Assembly: GCA_027492795.1 (NCBI GenBank)
Contig: JAPUEB010000011.1
Coordinates: 1 to 64,000 of the forward strand
Reading direction: 5' to 3'
Source of the DNA: Chryseobacterium sp.
GTDB lineage: Bacteria; Bacteroidota; Bacteroidia; Flavobacteriales; Weeksellaceae
DNA length: 64,000 nt
Numbering within the stretch: position 1 is the stretch's first letter; each line of letters starts with the position of its first letter. Below are positions 35,206 through 42,947 of the stretch, piece by piece. The notes below the pieces were generated by a model, which was not told where the DNA came from, did not search any database, and worked only from the letters and a program-made list of their open reading frames with translations. Both the position numbers and the translations under genes were made by a program.

Positions 35206-35362
35206 AGCCTGTTTAATTTTTTATTTTTCAATTACAGTATTGGAAATTTTCTTTTCCCCAACCCTAAAGGGTGGAAAATTTCCTCCAAAATAGACCTTAA
35301 TTTGCTCCTTTTAGGGTTGGGGTAAACAAATTAAGGTTTATTTTGAAAAATTTAAACAGGCT
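35206..35362. mobile_element. MITE-like element with AGCCTGTTTAA ends, copy 2
   Basis: Left end AGCCTGTTTAATTTTTTA and right end TTTGAAAAATTTAAACAGGC are inverted copies. Inside, CCCCAACCCTAAAGGG faces TTTTAGGGTTGGGG. 157 bp, no coding capacity. The right half matches the element at 31150-31355 almost base for base. The gap 35114-35454 holds this, a microsatellite and nothing else. Confidence 0.7.
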
Positions 35363-35382
35363 CTATTACTTATATAATAAAT

Positions 35383-35455
35383 CTCAAACGCTCCAACTCT
35401 CAAACACCCCCACTCTCAAACTCTCCCACTCTCAAACTTTCCCACTCTCAAACTC
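35383..35455. repeat. Octanucleotide microsatellite (CTCAAACT/CTCCCACT)
   Basis: About nine units of 8 bases, alternating CTCAAACT and CTCCCACT, ending at the stop codon of the septum-initiator gene. It belongs to the same class as 12390-12453. Confidence 0.8.
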
Positions 35456-35826
35456 TATTTCTCTTCTTTTTTCTTTATCGCTGAAGAATCCACTACCATA
35501 ATGAAAATTTCCTCGTTTGGTTTTTTCATGAAGTAGTTTTCGCGGGCGAATTTTTCCTTTTCGTCTTTATTGTTCATCAATTTTTTGTAGAACTGGTCGT
35601 TTTTTTCGTATTCAGATTTGTAGTAGGCTAACTGATCTTCGTATTTATTGATTTCGCCGTTCAGTTCGTTAATCACCAAAAATGAAGTGCTGTCGAAGAA
35701 AATCATCCAAACCAAAAATGCAAAAATGGTGATGAAATATTTGTTCACCACGTATTTCCGGATGAATTTCATGATTGGCGAAACCGGTTTGATTTCTTTT
35801 ATTAATTCTTCCTCTTTTTTTCTCAT
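35455..35826 (-). CDS. Septum formation initiator family protein (FtsB/DivIC-like)
   Basis: 123 residues from the ATG at 35826; a GTG one codon earlier is less likely. A basic cytoplasmic N-terminus precedes one membrane helix (about 29-49, ITIFAFLVWMIFFDSTSFLV), then a coiled coil (about 55-100, EINKYEDQLAYYKSEYEKND) and a short tail with RENYFMKKPNEEIFI. This is the FtsB/DivIC layout, which helps assemble the division septum. It overlaps the udk stop by one base (TGATG), so the two are coupled. Confidence 0.85.
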   Translation of the reverse strand: MRKKEEELIKEIKPVSPIMKFIRKYVVNKYFITIFAFLVWMIFFDSTSFLVINELNGEINKYEDQLAYYKSEYEKNDQFYKKLMNNKDEKEKFARENYFMKKPNEEIFIMVVDSSAIKKKEEK

Positions 35827-36443
35827 CACTGAACTTTTTTAAGGGTATTATTAATTACTGTCGAAAGAAAATCAATCGCAACCGTGTTTTGACGCATATT
35901 TGGAACGATTAAATCCGCCTCGTTTTTGGAAGGTTCAATAAATTCCTGATGCATCGGTTTCAAAGTGGTTTGGTAACGGTGCAAAACTTCGTTCAAATCT
36001 CTTCCTCTTTCTTGGGTATCTCTGCGAATTCTACGAATCAATCTTTCATCAGAATCGGCATGAACAAAGACTTTTAAATCAAATTCCTTTAAAAGTTCGG
36101 GATTTGTGAGCACTAAGATTCCTTCTACAATCAACACATTTCTTGGTTCTATAGTAACATGATCACCGGTTCTGGAATGGGTAACGAAAGAATAAATCGG
36201 TTGCTCGATATTTTCGCGTTTTTTCAACGTTTTTACGTGCTCTATCAACAAATCGAAATCGATAGATTTTGGGTGGTCATAGTTCAATCCTTCCCGTTCT
36301 GAAAGTGAAAGATGCTGATTATCATGATAATAATTGTCCTGCGAAAGCACATTGACACCTTCCGCATTCAACTGTTGAAGAATTTTGTTGACCACAGTGG
36401 TTTTTCCGCTTCCGGTACCACCTGCAATTCCGATGACGAGCAT
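35826..36443 (-). CDS. udk: Uridine kinase
   Basis: 205 residues. P-loop GIAGGTGSGKTTVVNKIL (about 5-22), LSQDNYYHD (Asp of the substrate site, about 33-42), YDHPKSIDFD (about 53-62) and the RDTQERGRDL-N lid region (about 135-145) are all typical. It phosphorylates uridine and cytidine with GTP in nucleoside salvage, which fits the nucleoside permease elsewhere in the window. Its stop overlaps the start of the septum-initiator gene by one base. The 156-base gap upstream separates it from a divergent T9SS gene. Confidence 0.95.
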   Translation of the reverse strand: MLVIGIAGGTGSGKTTVVNKILQQLNAEGVNVLSQDNYYHDNQHLSLSEREGLNYDHPKSIDFDLLIEHVKTLKKRENIEQPIYSFVTHSRTGDHVTIEPRNVLIVEGILVLTNPELLKEFDLKVFVHADSDERLIRRIRRDTQERGRDLNEVLHRYQTTLKPMHQEFIEPSKNEADLIVPNMRQNTVAIDFLSTVINNTLKKVQ

Positions 36444-36543
36444 TCAATTTTGTTTTTACAAATATAGAATTTTTGTAATTGAAGTGTAAGTATTTTAAAA
36501 TGATATTTATTATTTCCATTTAAAAAATCACACAAACGGGTAA

Positions 36544-36574
36544 TTGACTCACATGATTAACTAAAATAAATTTG
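36544..36574 (+). promoter_or_regulatory. Bacteroidota-type promoter for the T9SS adhesin gene
   Basis: TTG at 36544-36546, 20 bases, then TAAATTTG at 36567-36574. The box matches TAnnTTTG exactly, and the ATG is 26 bases beyond. Confidence 0.65.
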
Positions 36575-36599
36575 CTGAATAACTAAAAAACTAAATGTT

Positions 36600-39197
36600 A
36601 TGAAAAAAACACAACTTTTTGGAAAACTTTTCTTGTTGCTGATCGTCATGATTTCGGCGCAAACAAAAGCTCAAACATTTCTAAATGAATCTTTCACTGG
36701 AACTGCAATGCCGACAGGATGGACTGCAGGCTCAACAACAACAGGAGATTTTACTTGGACATTTTATGATGCTTATGATGATATGGAGGTTTATGAACGA
36801 AGTGGTACCGCACAAAATGAGCATATTACTACACCTTCAATGAATTTATCTTCTGCGAATAATGTATATGTAAGTTTTTCCTTATGGTTATTTGGGGCAA
36901 AAGCTTTCTTACACGCAAAAACTTCTAATTGTAAAATAATAGTTTCTAGAGATAATTTTGCTAGTCAAACTGTTATTTTTGACGCCAATAGCTTAAATGC
37001 TTCCGAGTTTTATACTTCAAATCTATTTTTTAACAAAACAATTTCAAAATCTCTCACCAATCTTGGCTTTACGGGAGCGGGAAATAGTAATGTGAAAATA
37101 AGATTTCTATTTACTTCAACTGGAGCGGGCTCCAATTATGGAGGACAAGCTTATTTAATGGATTTAAAGGTTTCTACTGATTGTGCTGCTACTTCAATAA
37201 AAAATTATTCCAACACTGGTATTACTTGGTATCCTATAGAAAACTTTTCCGGAACTTATGATATAGAATATGGCCCCATAGATTTCGTGCAGGGAAATGG
37301 AACTTTAGTAACCGGCCTTACAGGAACATCTTATAGCTTTCCTACTCCACAGTGCAGTTATAAAGCTTATATAAGAGCAAATTGTGGTTCCACGCAATCG
37401 CTTTGGGTAGAATCTTCTATTTTTAAGGGAAATCTTTTCACCAACAATGTTTCTAATATTACTACAAATTCTGTAACGTTTAACTGGACAACAGATTCTC
37501 CTTCTGTAAACATCGAATACGGACCAGCAGGATTTGCGGCAGGTACCGGAACACAATTAACCTTTCTAGATGGAATTTCTCATACTATTACTGGTTTAAA
37601 TCCTTGTACAAAATACAGTTATAACATCAGAACCAATTGTGGAGGTGTTTTAGGTAATATGATTTGGGGCAACTTTGTTACAGCTCCAACATTAAATTCT
37701 GCTATATCAATTCCTTTCACTGAAACCTTTGATAACACATTATGCGCACTGGGATACATCAACGTGAATGGAAACAGTGAATCCGGAAGTATTTTTGCTA
37801 ACCGTATGAGAATGATTGGCGATAATAATTATAATGGCGGAAGTGTCTACACAACTGTAGTAGAATCCAGACCTTTTCAATTAACGCAAAATACTCCTGT
37901 GAATGTTAGTTTTACTTATCAGGGAGTATTGAATGGAAACAACGATTATTTAATAGTTTACTTAAAAGATGAGGCAACAGGACAGCTTAAAAATATCACC
38001 TCTGTATTATCAACCAATAATATTACAGTATCCAATGCATCGGGTGTGGCTGTACCAGACGTAACTGGGCTTCACCGTTTAGTATTTAAATCTTCATATT
38101 ACAATACAAAAGGATATTATGTAGATAATTTATCAGTTGGTAACTGTGCTATAGTGCTAAACAGAGATTACAGCTATGGTTGGAGCGATCATATTTTAAC
38201 TACTACCAATTCAGCCTTATTTAATTTTTATAAAAATTACGATTCGGCAGAAATTGAATATGGACCTTCTGGCTTTACACAAGGTACAGGAACGATGATT
38301 TCAAATATCACTGCTGATACATACACCGTTACCGGCTTATCATCATGCACTAGATATGATTTCTATTACAGAGAAAAATGTGGAACTACATACGGAAGTT
38401 GGAAAGCCGGTGCATTTGAAACAAAGCCAACCCTATCTGTTACCAATGTACCTTATACCGAAAACTTTACTGGTTCTACACTCGTTTGTTCATCAGGTTG
38501 GAAAAGACTGAAAGGACAGGTGTTAATTTTCACTGGTACTGATGAAATTTCTTTCACCAGCAATGGCGGTAGTTCAGCTACACCTACAATGTATGCACCA
38601 AATTACTACGATACCAGATTCATTACAAAAGGAATCAACCTGATAGCCGGAAAAACTTACAAGATTTCCTATAAATACAAAGGTAATCCTAGTACTACCA
38701 CTTTTGTAAATAATCCTACTATGAAAGTGACCATTGGAACTACCGAAGATATCAATTCGCATACCGTAATTAAGGATTTTGGAGCCGCCGGAATACCGAG
38801 TGCAACTACTTATACCTTAGTAGAAACCACCTATAATTGTACTACTTCAGGAACATATTATATTGGTTTTGATGTACCTTTCGTAAATACATTTGGAATT
38901 TATTATTTCGATGATTTCAGTATTGTAGAGCAAACTTCAATGTCAACAACCGAAATTTCATCAGAAAACGTAAAAATTTATCCCAACCCAACTACAGGAA
39001 TTGTACATATTGATATGGGATCGGAAGAAATTGAAAATGTGAATGTCTTCGATCAATCAGGAAGATTAGTATTCAACAAAAAAATGAATAACAGCAAAAA
39101 AGCTTCTGTAGATATCGGGAATTTGCCATCCGGAATTTATATCATGGAGGTAAAAACTAAAAACAGCAAACAGGTAACAAAAGTGATGAAAAAGTAG
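36600..39197 (+). CDS. Large secreted fibronectin-type repeat protein with T9SS sorting domain
   Basis: 865 residues. Signal peptide (about 1-24, SAQTKAQ). The region ~25-200 is a jelly-roll (NESFTGTAMPTGW, choice-of-anchor J). Then three fibronectin-type-III-like repeats each carry the phrase IEYGPxxFxxGxGT followed by a Cys-containing turn (about 220-290, 300-360, 550-605), interleaved with further jelly-rolls (about 370-510 and 615-785). The C-terminal IYPNPTTGIVHIDMG and QVTKVMKK end is a type A T9SS sorting domain. An adhesin or binding protein for glycans at the cell surface is likely; no catalytic motif is seen. Confidence 0.87.
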   Translation: MKKTQLFGKLFLLLIVMISAQTKAQTFLNESFTGTAMPTGWTAGSTTTGDFTWTFYDAYDDMEVYERSGTAQNEHITTPSMNLSSANNVYVSFSLWLFGAKAFLHAKTSNCKIIVSRDNFASQTVIFDANSLNASEFYTSNLFFNKTISKSLTNLGFTGAGNSNVKIRFLFTSTGAGSNYGGQAYLMDLKVSTDCAATSIKNYSNTGITWYPIENFSGTYDIEYGPIDFVQGNGTLVTGLTGTSYSFPTPQCSYKAYIRANCGSTQSLWVESSIFKGNLFTNNVSNITTNSVTFNWTTDSPSVNIEYGPAGFAAGTGTQLTFLDGISHTITGLNPCTKYSYNIRTNCGGVLGNMIWGNFVTAPTLNSAISIPFTETFDNTLCALGYINVNGNSESGSIFANRMRMIGDNNYNGGSVYTTVVESRPFQLTQNTPVNVSFTYQGVLNGNNDYLIVYLKDEATGQLKNITSVLSTNNITVSNASGVAVPDVTGLHRLVFKSSYYNTKGYYVDNLSVGNCAIVLNRDYSYGWSDHILTTTNSALFNFYKNYDSAEIEYGPSGFTQGTGTMISNITADTYTVTGLSSCTRYDFYYREKCGTTYGSWKAGAFETKPTLSVTNVPYTENFTGSTLVCSSGWKRLKGQVLIFTGTDEISFTSNGGSSATPTMYAPNYYDTRFITKGINLIAGKTYKISYKYKGNPSTTTFVNNPTMKVTIGTTEDINSHTVIKDFGAAGIPSATTYTLVETTYNCTTSGTYYIGFDVPFVNTFGIYYFDDFSIVEQTSMSTTEISSENVKIYPNPTTGIVHIDMGSEEIENVNVFDQSGRLVFNKKMNNSKKASVDIGNLPSGIYIMEVKTKNSKQVTKVMKK

Positions 39198-39223
39198 TAA
39201 ATAACACATAAATGATGAGAGAG

Positions 39224-39246
39224 GAGCGCTGAAAGGCGCTCTTTTT
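39224..39246 (+). terminator. Terminator of the T9SS adhesin gene
   Basis: GAGCGC and GCGCTC form a 6-bp GC stem with a 6-base loop, followed by TTTTTATTTT, 27 bases past the stop. Confidence 0.8.
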
Positions 39247-39262
39247 ATTTTGATAGAATTAT

Positions 39263-39270
39263 TATCTTTG
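39263..39270 (+). promoter_or_regulatory. TAnnTTTG box for the M28 peptidase gene
   Basis: TATCTTTG lies 16 bases before the ATG at 39287, just past the preceding terminator. No clear -33 TTG is at the best distance. Confidence 0.5.
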
Positions 39271-39286
39271 AAAAAATAAAAAGTCC

Positions 39287-41506
39287 ATGAGCATTATTAA
39301 GCTTTATACCCTATCCTTTTTAGGAATTTCAACCCTCCTTTTTTCTCAGGAACAAAACTTAAAAAACATACAAAAACTCACTTTCGGGGGCGATAATGCG
39401 GAAGCCTATTTTTCTCCCGACGGAAAAAAATTGACATTGCAGGTTACCAATCCGGCAATTGGCGCAGAATGCGACCAGATTTATCTTTTGGATTTGAATA
39501 AAAAGCAAGGCAAAACGAAAGATTTGAAAATGATTTCCACAGGAAACGGAAGAACAACGTGTTCTTTTTTTATGCCCGATGGAAAACATATTCTTTACGC
39601 TTCTACACACGAAGCCGACAAAAAATGTCCGCCAAAACCAACACCAAGAACCGACGGAAAATACCTTTGGCCCATTTATGACACGTTCGATGTTTATGTT
39701 GCGGATTTGAATGGAAAAATTGTAAAAAAACTCACCGATAATAAAGGTTACGACGCAGAAGCCGTAGTTTCCCCGAATGGAAAATACATCGTTTTTACTT
39801 CTACCAGAAGCGGCGATTTGGAGCTTTGGAGAATGGATATCAACGGAAAAAATTTAAAGCAATTGACTTTTGGATTGGGTTATGACGGCGGTGCATTTTT
39901 CTCCCACGATTCCAAAAAATTGGTGTTCCGCGCATCTCGACCAAAAACGGAAAAAGACATCAAAGAATACAAGGAACTTCTTGCCGAAAATTTGGTTGCA
40001 CCAACCAACATGGAAATTTATACCATGAATATTGATGGAACCGATTTGAAGCAAATCACCAATCTAGGAAAAGCAAATTGGTCGCCATATTTTCATCCTT
40101 CCGATAAAAAAATCTTGTTTTCTTCCAATCATCATTCTACAAGAGGTTACGATTTTCAGATTTATTCCATTGATATTGACGGAAAAAACTTAAAACAAAT
40201 TACCTACGAAAGCGAGTTCAATGCATTTCCGATGTTTTCTCCTGATGGAAAAAAACTGGTTTTTGCGAGCAACAGAAACGGCGACAAACCTCACGAAACC
40301 AATGTTTTCATCGCAGATTGGGTGGAAACTGATGCCAATGAAAACGTAGTTTTAGAAAATTTAAAAAAATCCAACACTTATTTGGCTTCCGATGAACTGA
40401 AAGGGCGACTTGCAGGAAGCGAAGGCGAAAAAAAGGCAGCCGAATATCTTGCTAAAGAACTGAAAAAGCTAAAAATAAAGCCTTTAGACGGGAAATCTTT
40501 TTTCCAAAACTTTGAATATGATGTGAAGCTCAATCCTCATTCTGAAAGCTCTTCTGAAAAAATAAGTGCCAGAAATGTTATTGGGTTTTTAGATAATAAT
40601 TCCGACAAAACAATCGTGATTGGCGCTCATTACGATCATTTGGGACTCAATGAACACCACAATTCCACGCAAATGAATTCTGAAGGACAAATTCACAACG
40701 GTGCGGATGATAATGCTTCCGGCATTTCTTCAGTTTTGGAATTGGCGCGAATGTTTTCACAAAACAAAACCAAGGAAAAAGTTAACTATATTTTCGCATT
40801 TTTCTCCGGCGAAGAAGATGGATTGATGGGCTCGAAATATATGGCAGAAAATCTTCCAAAAAATTCAAAAGTCATCACCATGATAAATCTGGACATGGTT
40901 GGAAGACTGAACGCAGACAAAGTTTTGAACGTAGGCGGAATTGGAACCAGTCCGAAATTTCCAGATTTGGTTAAAAAATTTAAACCTGCAGGTTACAATT
41001 TGGCGTTGGATGAAAGCGGAGTTGGACCATCCGACCACACTAGTTTTTACTTGAAAAATATTCCGGTTTTATTTTTCTTTACGGGAACGCATTCCGATTA
41101 TCACAAACCGAGCGATGATACGGAGAAAATCAATTTCGAGCAGCAAAAAGTGATTACCAATTATGTTTTCAACCTTGCGAATGCGCTTGCAAACGAAAAT
41201 CATTTAGAATTTACCAAAACAAAAATGTCTGAAACGAAAGCCATTCCGAAATATAAAATTACGCTGGGAATTATGCCGAGTTATGCCGATACAAAAGATG
41301 GACTGCACATTGACGGCGTTTCGGAAAACCGACCTGCAGCACTTGCAGGAATTATGGCGGGAGATATTTTAACCCAAATTGGCGACTGCAAAATCACGGA
41401 AGTGTATTCTTACATGGAATGCTTGTCTAAAGTAAATTCCGGCGATGAAAAAGAGCTGACTGTGATGCGAAATGGGGAGAAAAAGGTGGTGAGGGTGAAG
41501 TTTTAA
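39287..41506 (+). CDS. TolB-like propeller / M28 peptidase / PDZ fusion protein
   Basis: 739 residues. Signal peptide (about 1-22). The N-terminal part (about 25-340) is a beta-propeller of TolB/WD40-like PD40 repeats (FSPDGKKLTL, VSPNGKYIVFTS, FSPDGKKLVFAS). The M28 zinc peptidase core follows (about 350-635): GAHYDHLG, NGADDNASGISSVLELA (D bridging, about 474), FFSGEEDGLMGS (general-base E about 508) and the late GPSDHTSFY His. A PDZ domain closes it (about 660-739). It probably trims peptides in the periplasm or at the surface. It ends 31 bases before a Crp/Fnr gene that may be cotranscribed. Confidence 0.9.
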   Translation: MSIIKLYTLSFLGISTLLFSQEQNLKNIQKLTFGGDNAEAYFSPDGKKLTLQVTNPAIGAECDQIYLLDLNKKQGKTKDLKMISTGNGRTTCSFFMPDGKHILYASTHEADKKCPPKPTPRTDGKYLWPIYDTFDVYVADLNGKIVKKLTDNKGYDAEAVVSPNGKYIVFTSTRSGDLELWRMDINGKNLKQLTFGLGYDGGAFFSHDSKKLVFRASRPKTEKDIKEYKELLAENLVAPTNMEIYTMNIDGTDLKQITNLGKANWSPYFHPSDKKILFSSNHHSTRGYDFQIYSIDIDGKNLKQITYESEFNAFPMFSPDGKKLVFASNRNGDKPHETNVFIADWVETDANENVVLENLKKSNTYLASDELKGRLAGSEGEKKAAEYLAKELKKLKIKPLDGKSFFQNFEYDVKLNPHSESSSEKISARNVIGFLDNNSDKTIVIGAHYDHLGLNEHHNSTQMNSEGQIHNGADDNASGISSVLELARMFSQNKTKEKVNYIFAFFSGEEDGLMGSKYMAENLPKNSKVITMINLDMVGRLNADKVLNVGGIGTSPKFPDLVKKFKPAGYNLALDESGVGPSDHTSFYLKNIPVLFFFTGTHSDYHKPSDDTEKINFEQQKVITNYVFNLANALANENHLEFTKTKMSETKAIPKYKITLGIMPSYADTKDGLHIDGVSENRPAALAGIMAGDILTQIGDCKITEVYSYMECLSKVNSGDEKELTVMRNGEKKVVRVKF

Positions 41507-41537
41507 TTATTTATTTTTTTTCAAAAACACTAATTAT

Positions 41538-42107
41538 ATGAACCAAGATTTATTGAAAATGCTTGAATTGCTGAATGATAATGAAAAATTTCAGTTAATG
41601 GAGGCTACACAAAATTTCAAAAGATTGGAAGTAAAGAAAAACACATTTCTTTTGAAGCCTGGCGAAACGGAAAATTTTGTGTATTATGTATCAGAAGGAT
41701 TGGTAAGGGTATATCTCGAAAAAAATGATGGAGAAGAAAGCACAATGGGATTTTATACTGAAGGGGATTTTGTTTCGGGTTATCCTTCTTTTTTGTCGCA
41801 AAAACCATCTCTTTTTGGCGTGCAGGTATTGGAAGATTCGGTGCTAATCCAAGGAAGTAGAGAGCAGATCAATGATTTATATTATCGGTTTCCGCTTTTT
41901 GAGAAGTTTGGAAGGTTAGCTATAGAAAAAAACTATATAAAAATTACCGACCATTATGTAGCTCTCCTTACCACATTTTCTGAAGAACGGTATCTAAAGC
42001 TTTTCAAGGAAAACCCAGACCTTATCAATAGAGTTCCCGTAAAGCATTTGGCTACCTTTTTGGGGATACATCCTAATAGTTTGAGTAGGATACGGAAGAA
42101 AATTTAA
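41538..42107 (+). CDS. Crp/Fnr family transcription regulator (first of two)
   Basis: 189 residues. The N-terminal cNMP-binding-like jelly-roll (about 15-125) lacks the cAMP phosphate-binding RxS of E. coli CRP, so the effector is unknown. The C-terminal DNA-binding helices are VKHLATFLGIHPNSLSRIRK (about 168-187), the same as in the regulator at 49528. There is no promoter gap of its own beyond 31 bases, so it may be read from the M28 transcript. It has its own terminator at 42113-42142. The two paralogues bracket the 42-49.5 kb accessory locus. Being regulator of that locus is a possibility, not shown. Confidence 0.9.
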   Translation: MNQDLLKMLELLNDNEKFQLMEATQNFKRLEVKKNTFLLKPGETENFVYYVSEGLVRVYLEKNDGEESTMGFYTEGDFVSGYPSFLSQKPSLFGVQVLEDSVLIQGSREQINDLYYRFPLFEKFGRLAIEKNYIKITDHYVALLTTFSEERYLKLFKENPDLINRVPVKHLATFLGIHPNSLSRIRKKI

Positions 42108-42112
42108 TAAAA

Positions 42113-42142
42113 AAGGCCGTTTCAAGTTATGAAACGGCTTTT
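42113..42142 (+). terminator. Terminator of the first crp/fnr gene
   Basis: AAGGCCGTTTCA and TGAAACGGCTTTT form a stem of about 10 bp with a 5-base loop, followed by a T-run, just past the stop. The region 42143-42359 holds no convincing gene. Confidence 0.8.
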
Positions 42143-42359
42143 CTGAAAAACTTAACTGCATTTATAAGACAATTCTATATTATTTGTGAAAGCAATCAAA
42201 AAAATGAAAATGCCATCAAATATTAATACTGAATGTTACAACAGCACATTTTGCTTTTATTTAAAGATAAGTTTTACTTAAAATCTTTTTCTGATTTTAC
42301 TTAGCCTATAAATAATAAAGATTAAAGCTGCAAAAGTTATTAGTATTAATTCCATATAA

Positions 42360-42929
42360 TTACGGTTTCCAAAAAGACCAAACGGTCCCATTATAAACAC
42401 AAAACAAATTATTTGTAGGATCATATACAACCATACCTGCTGCAGGATTGTTGATAGTGCTGTGAGGATTTTCTACTAAAGGTAAAATCATCGCTTTATT
42501 TGTATCTGCCAATACAAGAATTCCTTTTGTAGTATCTGTTGAGGGATTTCCGCCAATCATTGTTTTAGCATTTTGTAATTCCTTTTTAGTATCTTGTATT
42601 GAAGAATTAACCGTATTGTTTGTAATTCCGGATATTACATCGGTTTTGTTTTTTACCGTAAGATCAAACCATGCACCCGCTTTTCTGTACTTCACTTTGT
42701 AATCGGATAAATCAAAAATTAAAGTTCCATCCTCTGTGCCAGAAATCGCTGTGTAATTTGCAGTAGGTTGATTGGCAATCGTAGAAACCCAAGGTAGTAC
42801 AATTCCTCTATTTTCAGTTCCAAACTCTAATGAAACTGCGGGAGAACTTATGGTGGACTTCCCTATTGCTACTTGCGCAAAAGCGCAAGTAGAAAGGAAT
42901 ATTAAGCATAAATATTTTATTTTTTTCAT
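42360..42929 (-). CDS. Small exported protein with C-terminal GMVVYD...NG..W module
   Basis: 189 residues. Signal peptide (1-19, STCAFAQ). The middle is a polar Asn/Thr/Lys region. The C-terminal 45 residues contain MILPLVENPHSTINNPAAGM, VVYDPTNNLFCVYNGTVWSF and end WKP. This resembles the end of the giant protein just upstream (LKKGMMIYNTDLDCLQINVD), so the two may share a C-terminal display or recognition module. No T9SS type A motif is seen. It is the last gene of the operon from 48200, 18 bases after the giant gene. Its function is unknown. Confidence 0.75.
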   Translation of the reverse strand: MKKIKYLCLIFLSTCAFAQVAIGKSTISSPAVSLEFGTENRGIVLPWVSTIANQPTANYTAISGTEDGTLIFDLSDYKVKYRKAGAWFDLTVKNKTDVISGITNNTVNSSIQDTKKELQNAKTMIGGNPSTDTTKGILVLADTNKAMILPLVENPHSTINNPAAGMVVYDPTNNLFCVYNGTVWSFWKP

Positions 42930-42947
42930 TTTAAAAAATTTTAGAAA

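Noticed and set aside
42296-42355. A possible 19-residue hydrophobic peptide on the minus strand (MELILITFAALIFIIYRLK)
   Set aside because: It looks like a membrane segment but is too short to support, has no promoter match or conservation that can be seen, and AT-rich DNA gives such frames by chance.
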